Source of the DNA: Hydractinia symbiolongicarpus
Lineage: Eukaryota > Cnidaria > Hydrozoa > Anthoathecata > Hydractiniidae
DNA length: 64,000 nt
Assembly: GCF_029227915.1 (NCBI RefSeq)
Contig: NC_079884.1
Location: 23,250,001 to 23,314,000, forward strand
Direction of reading: 5' to 3'
This document shows positions 33,786 through 46,613 of the stretch, piece after piece. The notes below the pieces were generated by a model. That model made no database searches. It was given only the letters and a program-made list of their open reading frames with translations, and was not told where the DNA came from. Each line of letters starts with the position of its first letter. Within the stretch, counting starts at the first letter, position 1. The position numbers were made by a program, and so were the translations under genes.

Positions 33786-36700
33786 ATGGCCAAGGTATCC
33801 GAAAGTGTTATGATCGATATAAAAGATACCATTACTATTTTCGATAAAGTCGGTGACGGCAAATTGAATGTCAATGATATCGTTAATGCATTGCGATCGT
33901 TAGGTAAAGTATATACAATAATTTTTTTTATTACAAGTCTTGTGGAAGATGTTTTCTTTTTTCCGTTTTTATATTCTTTTTTACTAATTCCACACCCGTT
34001 CTCGACCCCAGAGCTCTTCGAGATAACTTTCAAGGTTTCATTCTCCAGCTCTGGAGAGGGGGAAGGAGGGGGTGGGGTGGGGAATGATTTACACTTCCGT
34101 TTAGGTAACATGCCGCGAACAAGCAATTATACGGCACCGAAAAGCAGGATTTTGACTATGCAAGCGAAGATGCATAAAAACACCACTTTAACACGGGGGC
34201 GAGCTGCAATGTGGCATGTTCTTTTTTGTTAGCATTTTCTAATCTCTATAATAATACCGTCGTCTGTCTGTTTGTCAGTGTGGTACGGAAACACGAAATA
34301 CGATATATAGAGAACGGTTGACCCCATGGATTTTTTCAACGGGTTGACGACTAGTTAAGAATATTAGGCGTCTGTCTAGGGTCTGTTGAGGGTCTTTTTA
34401 CACGTCGTGAACTTGTTCAAGTGCTTGTGTATTAATATATGTACTAGTTGCATTTCGCATGCATTTTTACGAGTATCTTTGCTGCTTCAATGATTGTTTG
34501 TTGATGTACATTCTTTTGTTTTTATTGTTGTCATTGAAATTAATAAAAAACACAACACCGAAGTGTCGCAATAAAAAACGTTAAATAAATAAATAAATAT
34601 ATTAAGCTATGTTAAGATTTTTTCGTGAGCATTTTTTTTTTTATAAGGATAGACCTTTTTAAATATAAAGAAGGAAAACTACTAAAAAAATTGGTTCGGT
34701 AAATCTTAACTTTAACAACATTCTCCAACTGGAATTTCAATTTGCCTTGCAGTTTAACTTTACTGTTGATTTTATCGTTAAAAACTACAAACCCTGGTCT
34801 GCTTAATCGTCACTGTTATGTGAGCGAATAATGTTTTTTTTTTACTTCCTAAGCTTTGTTTCACTTTGACCATAAACTTCCTGTAATATCTTCGTTAGAG
34901 CACTTTTAATTTTGAGAAAGAAAGGCAAACTCTCATTTAGCAATTTTTAAAAAACTTTTTTAAGTATATTCACAGTAATTGTATACTTGTGCTTTATTAC
35001 AGTTTGCTTACGGAGTTACCTCCTTGGCTACCTGGAACCGACCCTAGTAGGCCCTTAATATTCTTATTTGGGATTTAGTTAGGAAGGGAAAATTAAGGTT
35101 TTTCAAAGCACAAAGAACTCTTTTTTTTGTCATAGCTAATATTAATTAGCTGGAAGACAATATGGAATAGCAACTGAGCCGATCAATTGGTTTCAAAGGT
35201 AAACGCGCTAGTATGTTGCCAAAGTAGGCCCCGTGATAATTCCAGCTGCCTTAAGAAATGTGAGGAACTTAAAACCTCTAGATTGGCTAAAACTGTGAAG
35301 GAATTTCCTTTAAGCTTTTTAATTTCTGAAGTTTTACTGTGGCAGAAAACAAAAAATGGCTTTTAAAAAGCTATCTATACTATATTTGAAAAATAGCAGG
35401 GTAGCAGGGGTATGAATCCGGTATCGTCAACCCTGATCTAGAACCAAAACATTCTTAGAACATCTGCAACCACCAGTGTGCGGACCAACAGTGTTCATAA
35501 GAAAAAAAGGTCTTAAAGGATTTTTTGCCTAGTTATTATTACTACAATATTGCCTAATCAGATGCCTTATATTGAAAATAGGGATGACAAACTGGAAGCC
35601 TAATGGAATTTATATTGACAATTCATAAATTCCAGTATTAAGCTTTAAAATCCGGTCCTCAGAAAATGGTACTTCGTACATATTCCAGATTTCGTGGATT
35701 CTTAGCACAGTAGTGATTCGGCCACCATTTTAAACAAAATTTGGGTATTATCATACCAAGCCGGTGGAAAAGTATACGGGTTCTCTTGTTAGTTTATTAT
35801 CTACTCTGCGAGGCACCAAAAATAAAGCTGAACCCAGCAATTTTGAACGCGTAAAAAATTCTATTATCAAAAAGACAAAACCGAGGTTGGGAAATGCCTA
35901 ATATTTAAGCATAGATGTATCATATTTCCAGCCTTAAATTTAGCAGCATAAGCATTTGAGTTTAAAACGTGAGAGCAAATCTCTTCTAATATGGAGGATA
36001 ATAAAAATTCTACATATTATATTTCACATTGACATTCTAAATTAAAATATTGTTATAATATGTGTTAAAATATGGCTAAAAGAGGACGTGTTATGCAAAT
36101 GTATACATGTATACAAACAAATGAAACAAACAAAAACATAAAAAGTGTAGCACCCAAAACATTGGTCACGATGATGAGAAACTTACCATGCCAGAACCAT
36201 AGCTTAGCTAAGTTATGTAAGATTTTTTATCAAAACAATATCTACTTACTTTTAATCAATTCAACAGCCTTTATCTTAAAAGAAAAAAGATTAAAAGTGG
36301 CGAATAAAAGTCGAAAGAAGAGATGAAAAAGAACCTGTACATTTTAAATAAATCCAATTAAAAACCCTTATCTTTTCTTTCCCGCCAACAAACATTTCCC
36401 TAATTAATTTCTTTTGATTAATATTTTATAACCAAAAGAATTCTGGTTAAAAAAATGGAGAATATCCTGGTTGAAATTTTTAGCTATATTTTCATTACAG
36501 TCAAATTCCCGCAGAAAAGATAATATAAATTATACATCAACTTTAAACTTCACAATCAAAAGTTAGCATACTAATATTTCGCGGTTTTTTCCTCTTTCGT
36601 TTTTTCACCTATGAAATATTAAATTTCTAGGTGTAATTAGATTTACAATAAAAAAATCCAAAATCTGTTCTATACTATTATGGAACTTTTTTTGGATTAA

Positions 36701-39700
36701 ATAAACAGAAGGGGTGGGTGATAAATTGAAGTGAGTAAAAACGTAAGAGAATAAGGAAAAGTTGGAAATACAGTATAGACTGTATAATTTATTTCCCCAT
36801 GGAACCAAAAAATTCGTTTGAGTTATAATAGAGAGTTTGAAACGTTTTGAGAGAATGTTGGTTGTCTTGATCGTTTTCAGTTAATATTTTTAAAGTTTGG
36901 CTAAAATCATAATAGAACAAGACTTGTTTTTCGAAACAATTCATTTCTGTAAAAACAAATCGGAAACCAGAGCTTGTGTTATAGGGCTCGTAACTAAATG
37001 TTTTGCACTCAGCTGAATTAAAATAATCAAATCTGACGCAATATGAGCGTTCATTCTTTGTTTTCTTTTTTCAAATATTTAGGTTTCATGATATTCGATT
37101 CGCTTAAGAGGATTCCTACATTAAAAATGATATTTTTGTATGTTATAGAGGATAAAAAGTTGTTTATCAAGGTTTTGGGAATTTTTTAAAAAACTTTTTT
37201 TGTTCTCAAGATATTAAGAATAAGTAAAAGAGATTTTTGAGACAAAAATAAGATATATTTAACATAACAAAATACAAGTTATTGCCTTGTTCATATGAGA
37301 AATAAAAGGGATCTGAGTTGCTCTCAATACTTATATTTTGGGTAAATTGTTTTGGAAACAATTTTCATCATTTTAAGACAATTATTTTTACTTTAAAAAG
37401 TCACTGCTGTGTCAGTTTATTCAGAATAAATTTTTGACATTTTAATCCAATGAGTTTGAGAAATCTTGACTTCCAAGTTTTATTCACACGAATGTCAACT
37501 GCAAATTTTTGTTTTTATTAAGCGTCAAGAATTCTAAATTTTAATGCACTGTCAACATTATGTTATTCGTTTACCATGTCGATATTTGTCAAAAAATTAA
37601 TCAGTTCAAATTTGCAATTAGTTTTAGCCTAAAATGGTAGTTAGGTGGTGAAAAATCAATCTTCTTATATTTCCATCATGTTTCAGCATAATTTAGTTTG
37701 TTTACTGAAAGCCAACCTGAGCACATATTAAAACGGCTTTTGTACAACAAACCATATGTTTACAAACAACACAAATATAATCTACAAAACCTACCGTAAA
37801 TCCTCTAATAAACGCCCCCTTTCTTTAAAACATCCCTTCCAATAAACTCCTCCTCCATAAAAACCGAATTTTTTAATAAACGCCTCCGTTTAATAAACGC
37901 CCCCTCCAATGGACGCCCTCTTTGGATGGGCGTTTAATAGAGAAATATTACCGGACGCGTTTTTATGACTAAACATAAATGACAAGTTTTTTGGGTGATT
38001 AAACAAAGTGTGGAAACTTCCTGTAAATCTTTTTTACTTCCTGAGGTTCAAATGTTTCATACTATGTATGGAAAGAAATCATTCTTTTAAGCAGGTTCCA
38101 ACAGAATCATGTTGAAGAGACTCCCTTCAACCTTTTTGAAAGAAGATGTAGAAATACATATCTGATTTTTTTTAAATAAACGACTTTAAACGACTTCTTT
38201 TAAACGCCAACTGTATTAAACACCGGCATCAAAAGGCGGGCGTTTATTAGAGGATTTAAGGTATTTAAATAAATCGCTTTACTTCGATCACAAACCGGTA
38301 AGGTTTTAAATCATAATTTAATAAACTAACTAGCCACACTCATTGCCAATCCGTGCCATTTAAATGACTGACTAAATCAGAACTGGTTTATCATGCCCAT
38401 TCTCCACTGAGAATGGTTCACCCCGATCAAACGTCACATTATGACGGGCGTGTATAATCGGTGTTATCAAAGTAAATTTACCTAAACTTAAATTTAACTG
38501 TTGCTATCTCTTGTTTTAGATTTAAATCCTGGATCGACCGATTGGGACGACACTATTAACGATTACATTCAAAGTGGTGTATCTCGTATAGATTCTGAGC
38601 AGTTTGCTGCGATATATGATGAAGAGAGGCATAAGAAAATTGCTAGTTATAAGGAACTCTCAGAAGGTCTTAAAGCAATCGATCCAGTCAGTGGAGAACT
38701 GGGTAAGGATGAATTGTAATCTTCACTTTCTTTATTTTGTAAGTTTTGTATTTTGCAAGTACACGTGTAATACAATGATAGCGAGTTAGTGTTGAAACTA
38801 AGCGCAAATGCGGTGCCATTCACGTCTTCAGGCTCCTTGAAATGTAGCTCTGGAGAGAGAATAGTGCTGTTTACCAAAACACAATGTCTGATGCTACATC
38901 TCCAACACATGCTGAAGAAGAAGCGAGGAAGCTACTGTGACATATCATTAGGAAGAGGCGCCAAACATTTGCTTTACCTTTTAGTGATTGCGTTCTACGA
39001 ACTCGATGTATTCACGACTATACTTATTCTTTATAAGAACATAATTTTTGACAAGACTGAATGTTCTTTTTTTTAACATACCGACATATTACTTCTGGCG
39101 CGTGGCTTTGTGGTTGTGGAGTTCGCTTCGTAATCACAAGGTGGCATGTTTAGCAAGTGTCTTTACCACAGCTATGGTCAAGCCATGTTAGCGAAATTGG
39201 GTAGACAAAGCCAGTGTATAGTTATTGTATACACCCAGAACACAGGACTCACATTGATAACAGTGTTTCCAAGTGACAATCCTGTATAAATATTCGGAAT
39301 AATAATAAAAATATTACATTTTCATGTTTTTGCTGGAGCCATAGTAAGTTTGGGCCTGTAGCTTTTATGAAGTTTATTTACTAACATTAAAAACATGAAA
39401 TTTTTATCTATGTGGTTTTCGCTGATACTCGACTGTTATTTTCACCTTTTTCCTGACAATTCCCTTAGTTTAAATATAAAATGTTCTTAAATTGCGTCTA
39501 AAATTCCATAGAGTAGATTTTTTTTAGTCTTATTTAGTCTTATCGTGTTATGTGATCTTTCAAATGTTTCGGTACTAGGTTTGGTTAACAGAGCCGCTTT
39601 GTCTCGCTACTTGACAGTTCTTGGAGACAAGATAACCGAGGACGAAGCAGAGGTAATTATAAAGAATTGTTTGGACAAAGGTGGAAAGAATGTGGTGATT

Positions 39701-39736
39701 GACACTGTAATTAAAACTGTCATGGGAGATTTGTGA
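33786..39736 (+). CDS. Myosin essential light chain-like EF-hand protein, three exons
   Basis: Exons are 33786-33903 (118 nt), 38520-38702 (183 nt) and 39579-39736 (158 nt). Both introns are GT/AG and phase 1, giving 152 residues, the usual length for this family. The start has a strong context (ACAAAATGGCC). The order of segments matches essential (alkali) light chains: ITIFDKVGDGKLNVNDIVNALRSL, then LNP, then the linker region, GLKAIDP-GELG, LSRYLTVLGDKITEDEAEVI and the C-terminal KTVMGDL. The protein would clamp the lever-arm IQ motif of myosin heavy chain in muscle or cytoskeletal myosin. The EF-hand loops are degenerate (position 3 of loop 1 is Val), so calcium binding is unlikely, as is common in essential light chains. 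A calmodulin-like protein of another role is the alternative. Confidence 0.88.
34243..34354 (+). mobile_element. Solo Helitron-like element, plus strand (112 bp)
   Basis: It starts TCTCTATAATAATACCGTCG after a host A and ends GACGACTAG before a host T. A weak hairpin (ACCCCATGG..CAACGGGTT) lies just before the end. Orientation is opposite to most copies in the window. Confidence 0.75.
37792..38262. mobile_element. MITE, TIR TACCGTAAATCCTCTAATAAACGCCC
   Basis: The left end (TACCGTAAATCCTCTAATAA) and the reverse complement of the right end (TACCTTAAATCCTCTAATAA) match over 26 bases with one mismatch. Internal AAACGCC motifs are repeated in both orientations. No coding capacity. It lies in the first intron of the light chain gene. 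Confidence 0.85.
38703..39578 (+). other. Intron 2 of the light chain gene
   Basis: The donor is GTAAGG and the acceptor is GGTACTAG. It contains a tRNA-derived SINE-like copy (39096-39310) and an unassigned open frame (38789-39076). Confidence 0.7.
39096..39310 (+). mobile_element. tRNA-derived SINE-like copy A
   Basis: The head (GCGTGGCTTTGTGG and GTTCGCTTCGTAATCACAAGGT) resembles a tRNA 5' half with an anticodon-arm segment. A central block (TCAAGCCATGTTAGCGAAATTGGG) is shared with the copy at 59738-60003. The 3' end is an A-rich AATAATAATAAAAAT tail. Confidence 0.55.
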
Positions 39737-40157
39737 GAGACGAATATCACAGTGTAATTAAAATTGTTTGTAAACTTTGCCGTAAGTTGTGTAAAACGGG
39801 TGTATAGCTTCTTTTAACCAGTAATATATCATTTTCTTTCTTTATTAGAATAATTCTTTAAGAGTTTCAACCTCGACAAAATTTCTCCCTGGAAATTGTG
39901 GGGAAAAATACTTCGAACGCTAATCCTAAAGAAATGGAGTGATTGATTGATATTAACCAGATTAGCTCTAGGAGAACAGAAAAACCATACTTATCAAAAT
40001 ATTGTAAATGATAGATTAAGCACCCCGTGCCCCTGTCGAATAAGCGCCACCGAGTTAGGGAAAAATTTCTAATAAGTTTTCGTGAAATGTGAAAAATTGA
40101 ATGAATGAATAAAAAACACAAACCTGCAGTCGGTCATTACACAGTTAATTATTGCTA
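39737..40157. other. 3' flank of the light chain gene
   Basis: Nothing beyond the presumed 3' untranslated region. Confidence 0.3.
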
Positions 40158-42854
40158 CTAGTCGATAAGGCCCGTGGAAAAATCCACGGGTTCGCTCGTC
40201 CTTTTTATAACGCATTGCGTGCTTCTCGCTACTTGCGCAGCTAAGCTACCGTTTTACGTGGCTGACAGACAGCCGCACAGACTTATACGGGTATTATAAT
40301 ATAGACTAGTCGATAAAGCCCGTGGAAAAATCCACTGGAGGGGGGGGGGGATAAAAATTTTGATAAAGTCAGCAACCCATCCACTTAAAAGAATTTAGAA
40401 TTTCTTTTCATGTTGCCGCTATTGTGGAGAGCTTAAAGCGCTGATCAAGAAAAATGTATATGATCATTTGATGAGCGGTTAATGAGATATAAGGGTTTAA
40501 AAATTTTGCTCACGTCAGCGAAGACCTGCTAAAATACTAAAAATTTTTTTTAGAAATTTGTACACCTGTTGCCTTTAACGCATAGATCTTGAAACACTGA
40601 TCAAGAAAATGTATAGGATTATGTATCTTTGACAAACGGTTGCAGAGAAACTAGGGTTTGAAGGTTTTTTGATGACGTCATCAACCCGTTCATTGCGAAA
40701 CGGATTTAGGGACCCAGGTTTAGGAAACTTACCCAAATTGGTGTCAGGTAGTCCCTAGTTACCCACGCAGTGAAAATCATTGACGTCACCACCTCGTTTC
40801 CAAGTTATTTGCCCTCAAAATTTTAGGTACACTGTAATGGCTTCACTAATTTCATATAAGATATTGACGTTAAAGTAGTGTTATTGACGTCGCGCGGTAA
40901 CGTCAGAAAATTTAACATATGAGACATGCATAATTCGGCAACATCAGAGACACGGAACTGGCGTATTGTGATATAAAACTAGTCGATAAGGCCCGTGGAG
41001 AAATCCACTTAGGCAAGTGGACAATGGAAATATAGGTTGTTTTAGATGTTTTGCTGACGTCAGCAGTGCAGATTCCTAAAAAAATTGCGAAATTATTCTT
41101 TATTTTTTGTGTAGAGATTGAAACGCTGATTAAAATAATGTATAGGATAATATGTTTTCAAGGAACGCCTAAGGAGATATAATGGTTTAAAAATTGTGCT
41201 GATGTCAGCAAAGGCCCGTGAAAACACAAAAAAAGTTTTTTAAGAAATTTATATACCTGTTGGCCTTTCTCGTATAGATCTTGAAACACTGTTCAAGAAA
41301 ATGTATAGGATCATGTACTTTTGACAAACGGTTGCAGAGATATTGGGGTTGAAGGTTTTTGGCGACGTTATCAACCCGTCCATTCCGAAACGGATTTGGG
41401 GACCCAGGCTTGGGAAAACTACTGAAATTGGTCCTAGGTGGTCCCTATTTACCAACGCAGTGGAAAATCATTGACGTCAGCACCTCGTTTCCAAGCTTTT
41501 TGGCCTCAAAGTTTTAAGTGCACTGTAATGGCTTCATTAATTTTATATACTTTTCTTTAACGTTGTATAAGTTTAACTTTAAAGTTTGGTAAATTACAGA
41601 ACAATTTTATAGGTGATGTTTTATAGACTTTATTGAAGAAAATTTTAAAAAATATAATCGACTTTGCAAAAGTGACAGACAGACACACGGAACTGGCGTA
41701 TTATTATATAGATTAGTCAATAAAACCCGTGGAAAAATCCACTTAGGCAGGATAACAGTAAAAAAGAACCGTTATTTAAATTGTGATGACGCCAGCAAAG
41801 ATCTGTCAAGAGACAAAATATTTTTTCTTTGAAATTTTTTTTCACGTTCCCCCCATTGTGTAGAGCTTAAACTGCTGATCAAGAAAATTTATATGATCAT
41901 GTGATTTTGATGAGCGGTTAATGAGATATAAGGGTTTAAAATTGTTTGATAACGTCAGCGATGGCCCGTCAAAACCCCAAATTTTTTTTTTAGAAATTTG
42001 TATACCTGTTGCCTTCATCGTATAAATCTTGAAACGCTGATCAAGAAAATGTTGGATCATGTACTTTTGACAAACGGTTGCAGAGATATTAAGGAATGTT
42101 TTTGATGACGTCATCAACCCGTTTTAGTCGATAAAGTTCGTGGAAAAATCCAAATGTGCAGATTAAAAAACGAAAAAGAAGCATCATTAAAATTGGGATA
42201 ACGTCAGCAACCCATCCACAAAAAAAAAAATTTAGAAGCTTGTTTTCACGTTGCCTCTATTGTGTAGAGCTTAAAGCGCTGATCAAGAAAATGTATATGA
42301 TAATGTGCTTTTGATGACCGGTTAATGAGATATAAGGTTTTAAAAATTTTGCTGACGTCAGCAATGGCCCGTCAAAACCCCCAATTTTTTTTAGTAACTT
42401 GTATACCTTTTGCATTCATCGTATAGATCTTGAAACGCTGATCAAGAAAATGTATAGGACCATGTACTTTTGACAAACGGTTACGAAAATATTGACGTTC
42501 AAAAGTTTTTTGATGACGTCGTCAACCCGTTCATACCGAAACGGATTTCGGGAAACGGATTTGGGAAACTTGCCCAAATTGGTCCCAGGTGGTCCTCAGT
42601 TACCCATACGGTGAAAAATCATTGACGTCACCGCCTCGTTTCCAAGTTATTTGACCTCAAAGTTTTAAATGCACTGTAATGGCTTCAATAACTTAATATA
42701 AGATATTGACGTTAAAGTAGTGTTATTGACGTCGCGCCGTAACGTCAGGAAATTTAACATTTCAGACATAACTTTTTCGGCTACATCAAAGGAAAATGAA
42801 CTTATCCACTTTGCCTGTTACAAACAGACACAGTCTCTGTATTATTATAAGAGA
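40158..42854 (-). mobile_element. Head-to-tail tandem array of five Helitron-like units
   Basis: In plus coordinates the units are 40158-40305 (148 bp, like the solo copies), 40306-40978 (673), 40979-41712 (734), 41713-42123 (411, 5' end lost) and 42124-42854 (731). On the minus strand each ends with a CCCGTGG/CCACGGG-type hairpin or its decay product and then CTAG or CTAA. At two junctions the next unit begins with TC directly after it, with no host base between. The whole array has host A before and T after. The long units share blocks such as CTGACGTCAGCA, TTTGACAAACGGTT and TGATGACGTCATCAACCCGT. No Rep/helicase is encoded. Confidence 0.75.
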
Positions 42855-43613
42855 TAAAGTAAACCCTTGCTATTAAAGGTTAATGAGACTGTTGTAGAAG
42901 GTGTAGTTCCGTAAGAAAGATTATTTAAAGAATTTGTAGCAGTCAATTGTATTCACTTTTTAGTCAGAGGTAGCTAGCTAGCTTAGAGCTATTAGCCACA
43001 GCTGCAGCTGAATAAAAGTCAGATTCGTGAAGATAACACAAAAATAAATAATAATGTTAGCTAGGATAAGAAGCTCTTATATTAAACTGAATAAAAGACT
43101 TATGGGAACACCAACACTGGCTGGCATTAGGATGCTTCCTCGAAATCTTGGTACGTAGCCAAAATCCTAAAAATCTTAGTGTGTTTAAGATTTGTACATT
43201 GCTGAAAAACGTGAAAATGTATAATTTTGTTAACATGTTATATATACCGAAAAAATTTTTATTATTTATTTAAATATTCCTATAGATACAAAGTATGTAG
43301 AAGACCTACAAACCTGACACCATCACTTCCAACCTAAAATGGCTTTCGTGAACTATTGTAGCATTTTAAATAAAAAACGGCTATTATTAAGGCGATATTT
43401 ATTTTAATTAAAAAAGTATAAATCTTTGACAGGAAAAAGATAAAAAAAGAATAATATAAAACACAATTTGCTTATCAGCCATTCAAAACAGGTGTTCGAT
43501 AATTCTTACGTTTTCCCAATTTATTATTTCATAACAAAGCACTTTCGAAAGGAAATCTAATTTGGCTTAGAATATATGCTCTGTTACAATTTTATTTCGC
43601 AGTTAAGCAAATA
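42855..43613. other. Intergenic
   Basis: AT-rich; contains a TAGCTAGCTAGC run near 42970. No gene is visible. Confidence 0.3.
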
Positions 43614-44125
43614 CAGTTGGCTCCCTCTAATTCGAATCTCTATAATTCGATTATTTCTATAATTCGAACGAGTGCTCTGTTACTGTCAATTCTCCTTTAC
43701 TTAACTTTAATTCGAACAGTTTTTCCATATCTTTGCACGATTCTCTCCCTAATTCGAATTTTAAAATGTAAACAGGGCTTTGACAAATTCGAATGTTTCT
43801 CTAAAATTTAAAAATTGTCTTTCGAACGTCATTTTTCAAAACGTTGGTCTTGAACTTGGTGATGCAACTCGTATTGTCGAAAGAGATCGTCTCTTCAATG
43901 TAAAGCAATCAAATATTCAACAGTTTTTCAAATAGAGTTTCTTTTTTGCGTAACCTATGAAAATAAAGATTGAATGAAACTTGAACTATGTTTTCTTGAT
44001 TTCAAAATTAACTTAATTTCTCGTAATTCGATTTTCCACTCTCTGAAAAGTTCGAATTACAGAGACTTTCTATAATTCGAACAAAATTTTACCCCGTGGA
44101 AATTTGAATTAGGGAGAGTCAACTG
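43614..44125 (+). mobile_element. pogo/Tigger-like DNA transposon remnant (512 bp)
   Basis: The left end CAGTTGGCTCCCTCTAATTCGAA and the right end (reverse complement CAGTTGACTCTCCCTAATTC) are inverted repeats, flanked by TA on both sides (43612-43613 and 44126-44127). TA duplication and a CAGT start are typical of the Tc1/mariner-pogo group. A frame ending at TAG 43933-43935 reads ERDRLFNVKQSNIQQFFK, which looks like the very C-terminus of a Tigger-type transposase. Confidence 0.75.
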
Positions 44126-45070
44126 TATATCCATTGTTTTATCCATTGACTGACTTATTTTTACACAGGCTAGCTAAGTAATTACAACCCTGGTTATAAT
44201 TTTTGGCTATCTCTCGAACTGGCATAACACCATCACCTGACGAATTCTACGTATGCGAAAAAAAAAAGCTGTGCAAGATTTAGTTACGCAGATACTTTGG
44301 GCAGGTGTTCAAGAATGTTAAAAATACGCTAATCGCAGTTTCTACGAAGCCCGCATTATGGAACAATTAACTTGACAACCCTGGAAGGTCCGGGAAAATG
44401 AAAAAAATAGACCATGCTATCGTCAGCAAGAATTATTATAGTGTAGGGTCTTGGATCTAATCAAATAAAGTCCTAAGTCCGTTGTGAAGTAAACATTGAC
44501 AAGTAAAGTTTAAGAAGTTCAAAGTATGTGGCTCTCGTCTCATATAAAAAGGGGGGTAAATGAACTTTGAAATGGAGCATCCATTCCAATACTTCTTTAA
44601 AAAAGATTGTAGTTGATTGACTCGTAGATATATTCCCTTGATTAAAGAAGGAAAAGATTACAAAAAAGAAGTTTTTATGGCGTCAGGAATAAGCTGCCTA
44701 TATATGAAATTTTTTTTGCCCCAACAAAAGTAAAAACCTGTTTTTACTATTAACTAGGTAGATAAGTATCTAGGAAGCTATTCTTGGTGACATTTCCGAA
44801 TCTTTGAACAAAATGTTTCAACTAAAGTATTACTCCTTCTAGTTTTTAATTGCTACTAAAATGTACTAAATGCGAATGTACTAAGCTCACTTAAAACACC
44901 GTGAATGGTAACTGACTGGTTGATTAAGTGTGTTATAACAGGATCTGGTAAAAACAAACGCTACGGATTTCAGTTTTGAGCATGAAAGGTACCCTTAGGA
45001 TGAGAATGCGTTTTGACTCTTCAGTAGACGATCGGGTACACAGCACAGTTGTACAGCATGGTTGAAGAGC
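44126..45070. other. Intergenic
   Basis: Nothing recognisable. Confidence 0.3.
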
Positions 45071-45436
45071 TACAATCCTGGCCAAAATTGGTTAAGAAAA
45101 GGCCCAACACATGTGGATTTATTACCTTTTTTGTTTCTGTGGTCCCATATGTTGTAGAGATTCTCTGTTTTGTTGACATAACTTAACATGAAAAAATTAA
45201 GGTATATGTATACTAAAACGTTGCAGACTTTCTACTTATAGAACAACAGCTAGTTTCCAGTACCCCCATTTCAATGGTGAAGTCATTGTCACAGTTTGAA
45301 AAATGCAGCTGGCTACTCAACCCACAGCCAGCCATTGTCTTCAACATTGAAATGGGGGAAAGGGGGGCTTGCATCTTTGTTTATCTTATGAACTTATGAA
45401 ATTTTATCAACAATTTTGGCCAGGATTGGAGAGTAT
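45071..45436. mobile_element. MITE-like element, CTACAATCC family
   Basis: CTACAATCCTGGCCAAAATTG at the left matches the complement of CAATTTTGGCCAGGATTGG at the right (about 45409-45430). Inside, a second inverted pair (CCCCCATTTCAATG and CATTGAAATGGGGG) forms a stem. No coding capacity. Confidence 0.7.
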
Positions 45437-46613
45437 ACTTAGTATATTAACATCTGTACAATTTAGCTAGGTATATTATTTTTATGACACGCAAACATTT
45501 TTTTAAATTGGTTAGTAATTTTACTAATCATAACCAACAGCCTGCGACAGAAATTCTCGATCTAAAAAATCCTTATAATAAGAATGAGCGCTAAATTTTG
45601 GTAATAAAAAAGGAAGAATGGGCACGTTTTCCCCTTTTTAGGAGTTAGACATTATGAAGACAAAAGAAGTTATCGTTATGAATAAATACATTTCATTTCA
45701 ATATTTACAATTCTGTGTTTATTCCTAAAAATGAAATTAATTACATTACCTTAAAAGTTGCAAGGAAAACCTATTGTTAAAACTACTATATTTTTTGACA
45801 AAGAAATACACAAAAGTTAAGAGAAATTATAAGAGAGAAAGAAAAAAAATATATAGACCTTTGTAAAAAGAATAGGGAACATGTTGTCCTTGGTGCTTTT
45901 TTTCCTGTTCAGACCTTTTTTTCCTGTTTTCAAATGCATTCTGCGATTAATTTTTTAAATAGTTTTTTTTTTCCCTTTTTCTCTATAATTTTCACTTTTC
46001 TTTTTCATTTTTTATTTATTTTTCTTATGACTATTTCGTACCGCTGTAACGATCTAAAATCCCGTATATCTTATCTTTCAGTTCCACTTTAAGCACGAGT
46101 TTAAGGTTGATGTTTTGTGGCGGTGTTTCATCAAAGCAAGCAAACGCATGTCTTACACAAGAACTTTTCATAAAAATTCAAATTTCATAAAAAAATTTTT
46201 TGTTCTTTAACTTTTTTCCTCTAAAAGCTGCCGAACACAAATCCAATTAGAAATGAAAGAAGAAAAAAAAACACTTAAAACTTAGTTACGGATTACATTG
46301 CGTCTAGCTCTAGGTCTATTTAAAAAGTCTAAGAATCCTACTAAGCCACCCAGAAATTTAAGCAATTTCGTATCCTGGTTTTAATTTTTATAAAAAAACA
46401 TATACTGATTGTTCTGGTTTAGACTTATCTCATTCTTCTTATTGTATTTGCGGAAAACGAAAACAGATATTTGCGCTTAGAATAAATTGGCTAATGTACA
46501 CAAAGAACACGCCAAAGATAATTAAGAAATTTGTAGAATCTTAACAGTAAAACTCGCGAAAAAAGAGAATGAAACATTTTCGATATAACGTTTTATTATT
46601 CTGCTTACTTTTA
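45437..46613. other. 3' flank of the amine-like GPCR gene
   Basis: T- and A-rich low-complexity sequence. No gene is visible. Confidence 0.3.

Larger units (their letters stand above)
33904..38519 (+). other. Intron 1 of the light chain gene
   Basis: The donor is GTAAAGT and the acceptor is CTTGTTTTAG. It hosts a solo Helitron-like copy (34243-34354), a possible decayed copy near 35757-35795 and a 471-bp MITE (37792-38262). An 84-codon plus-strand frame at 36072-36326 has no recognisable features. Confidence 0.7.

Noticed and set aside
36072-36326. 84-codon ATG frame in the light chain intron
   Set aside because: Lys/Asn-rich as expected from AT-rich DNA, with no homology signal or splice context.
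38789-39076. 95-codon frame in the light chain intron
   Set aside because: No motif; low-complexity tail; probably chance or decayed transposon sequence.
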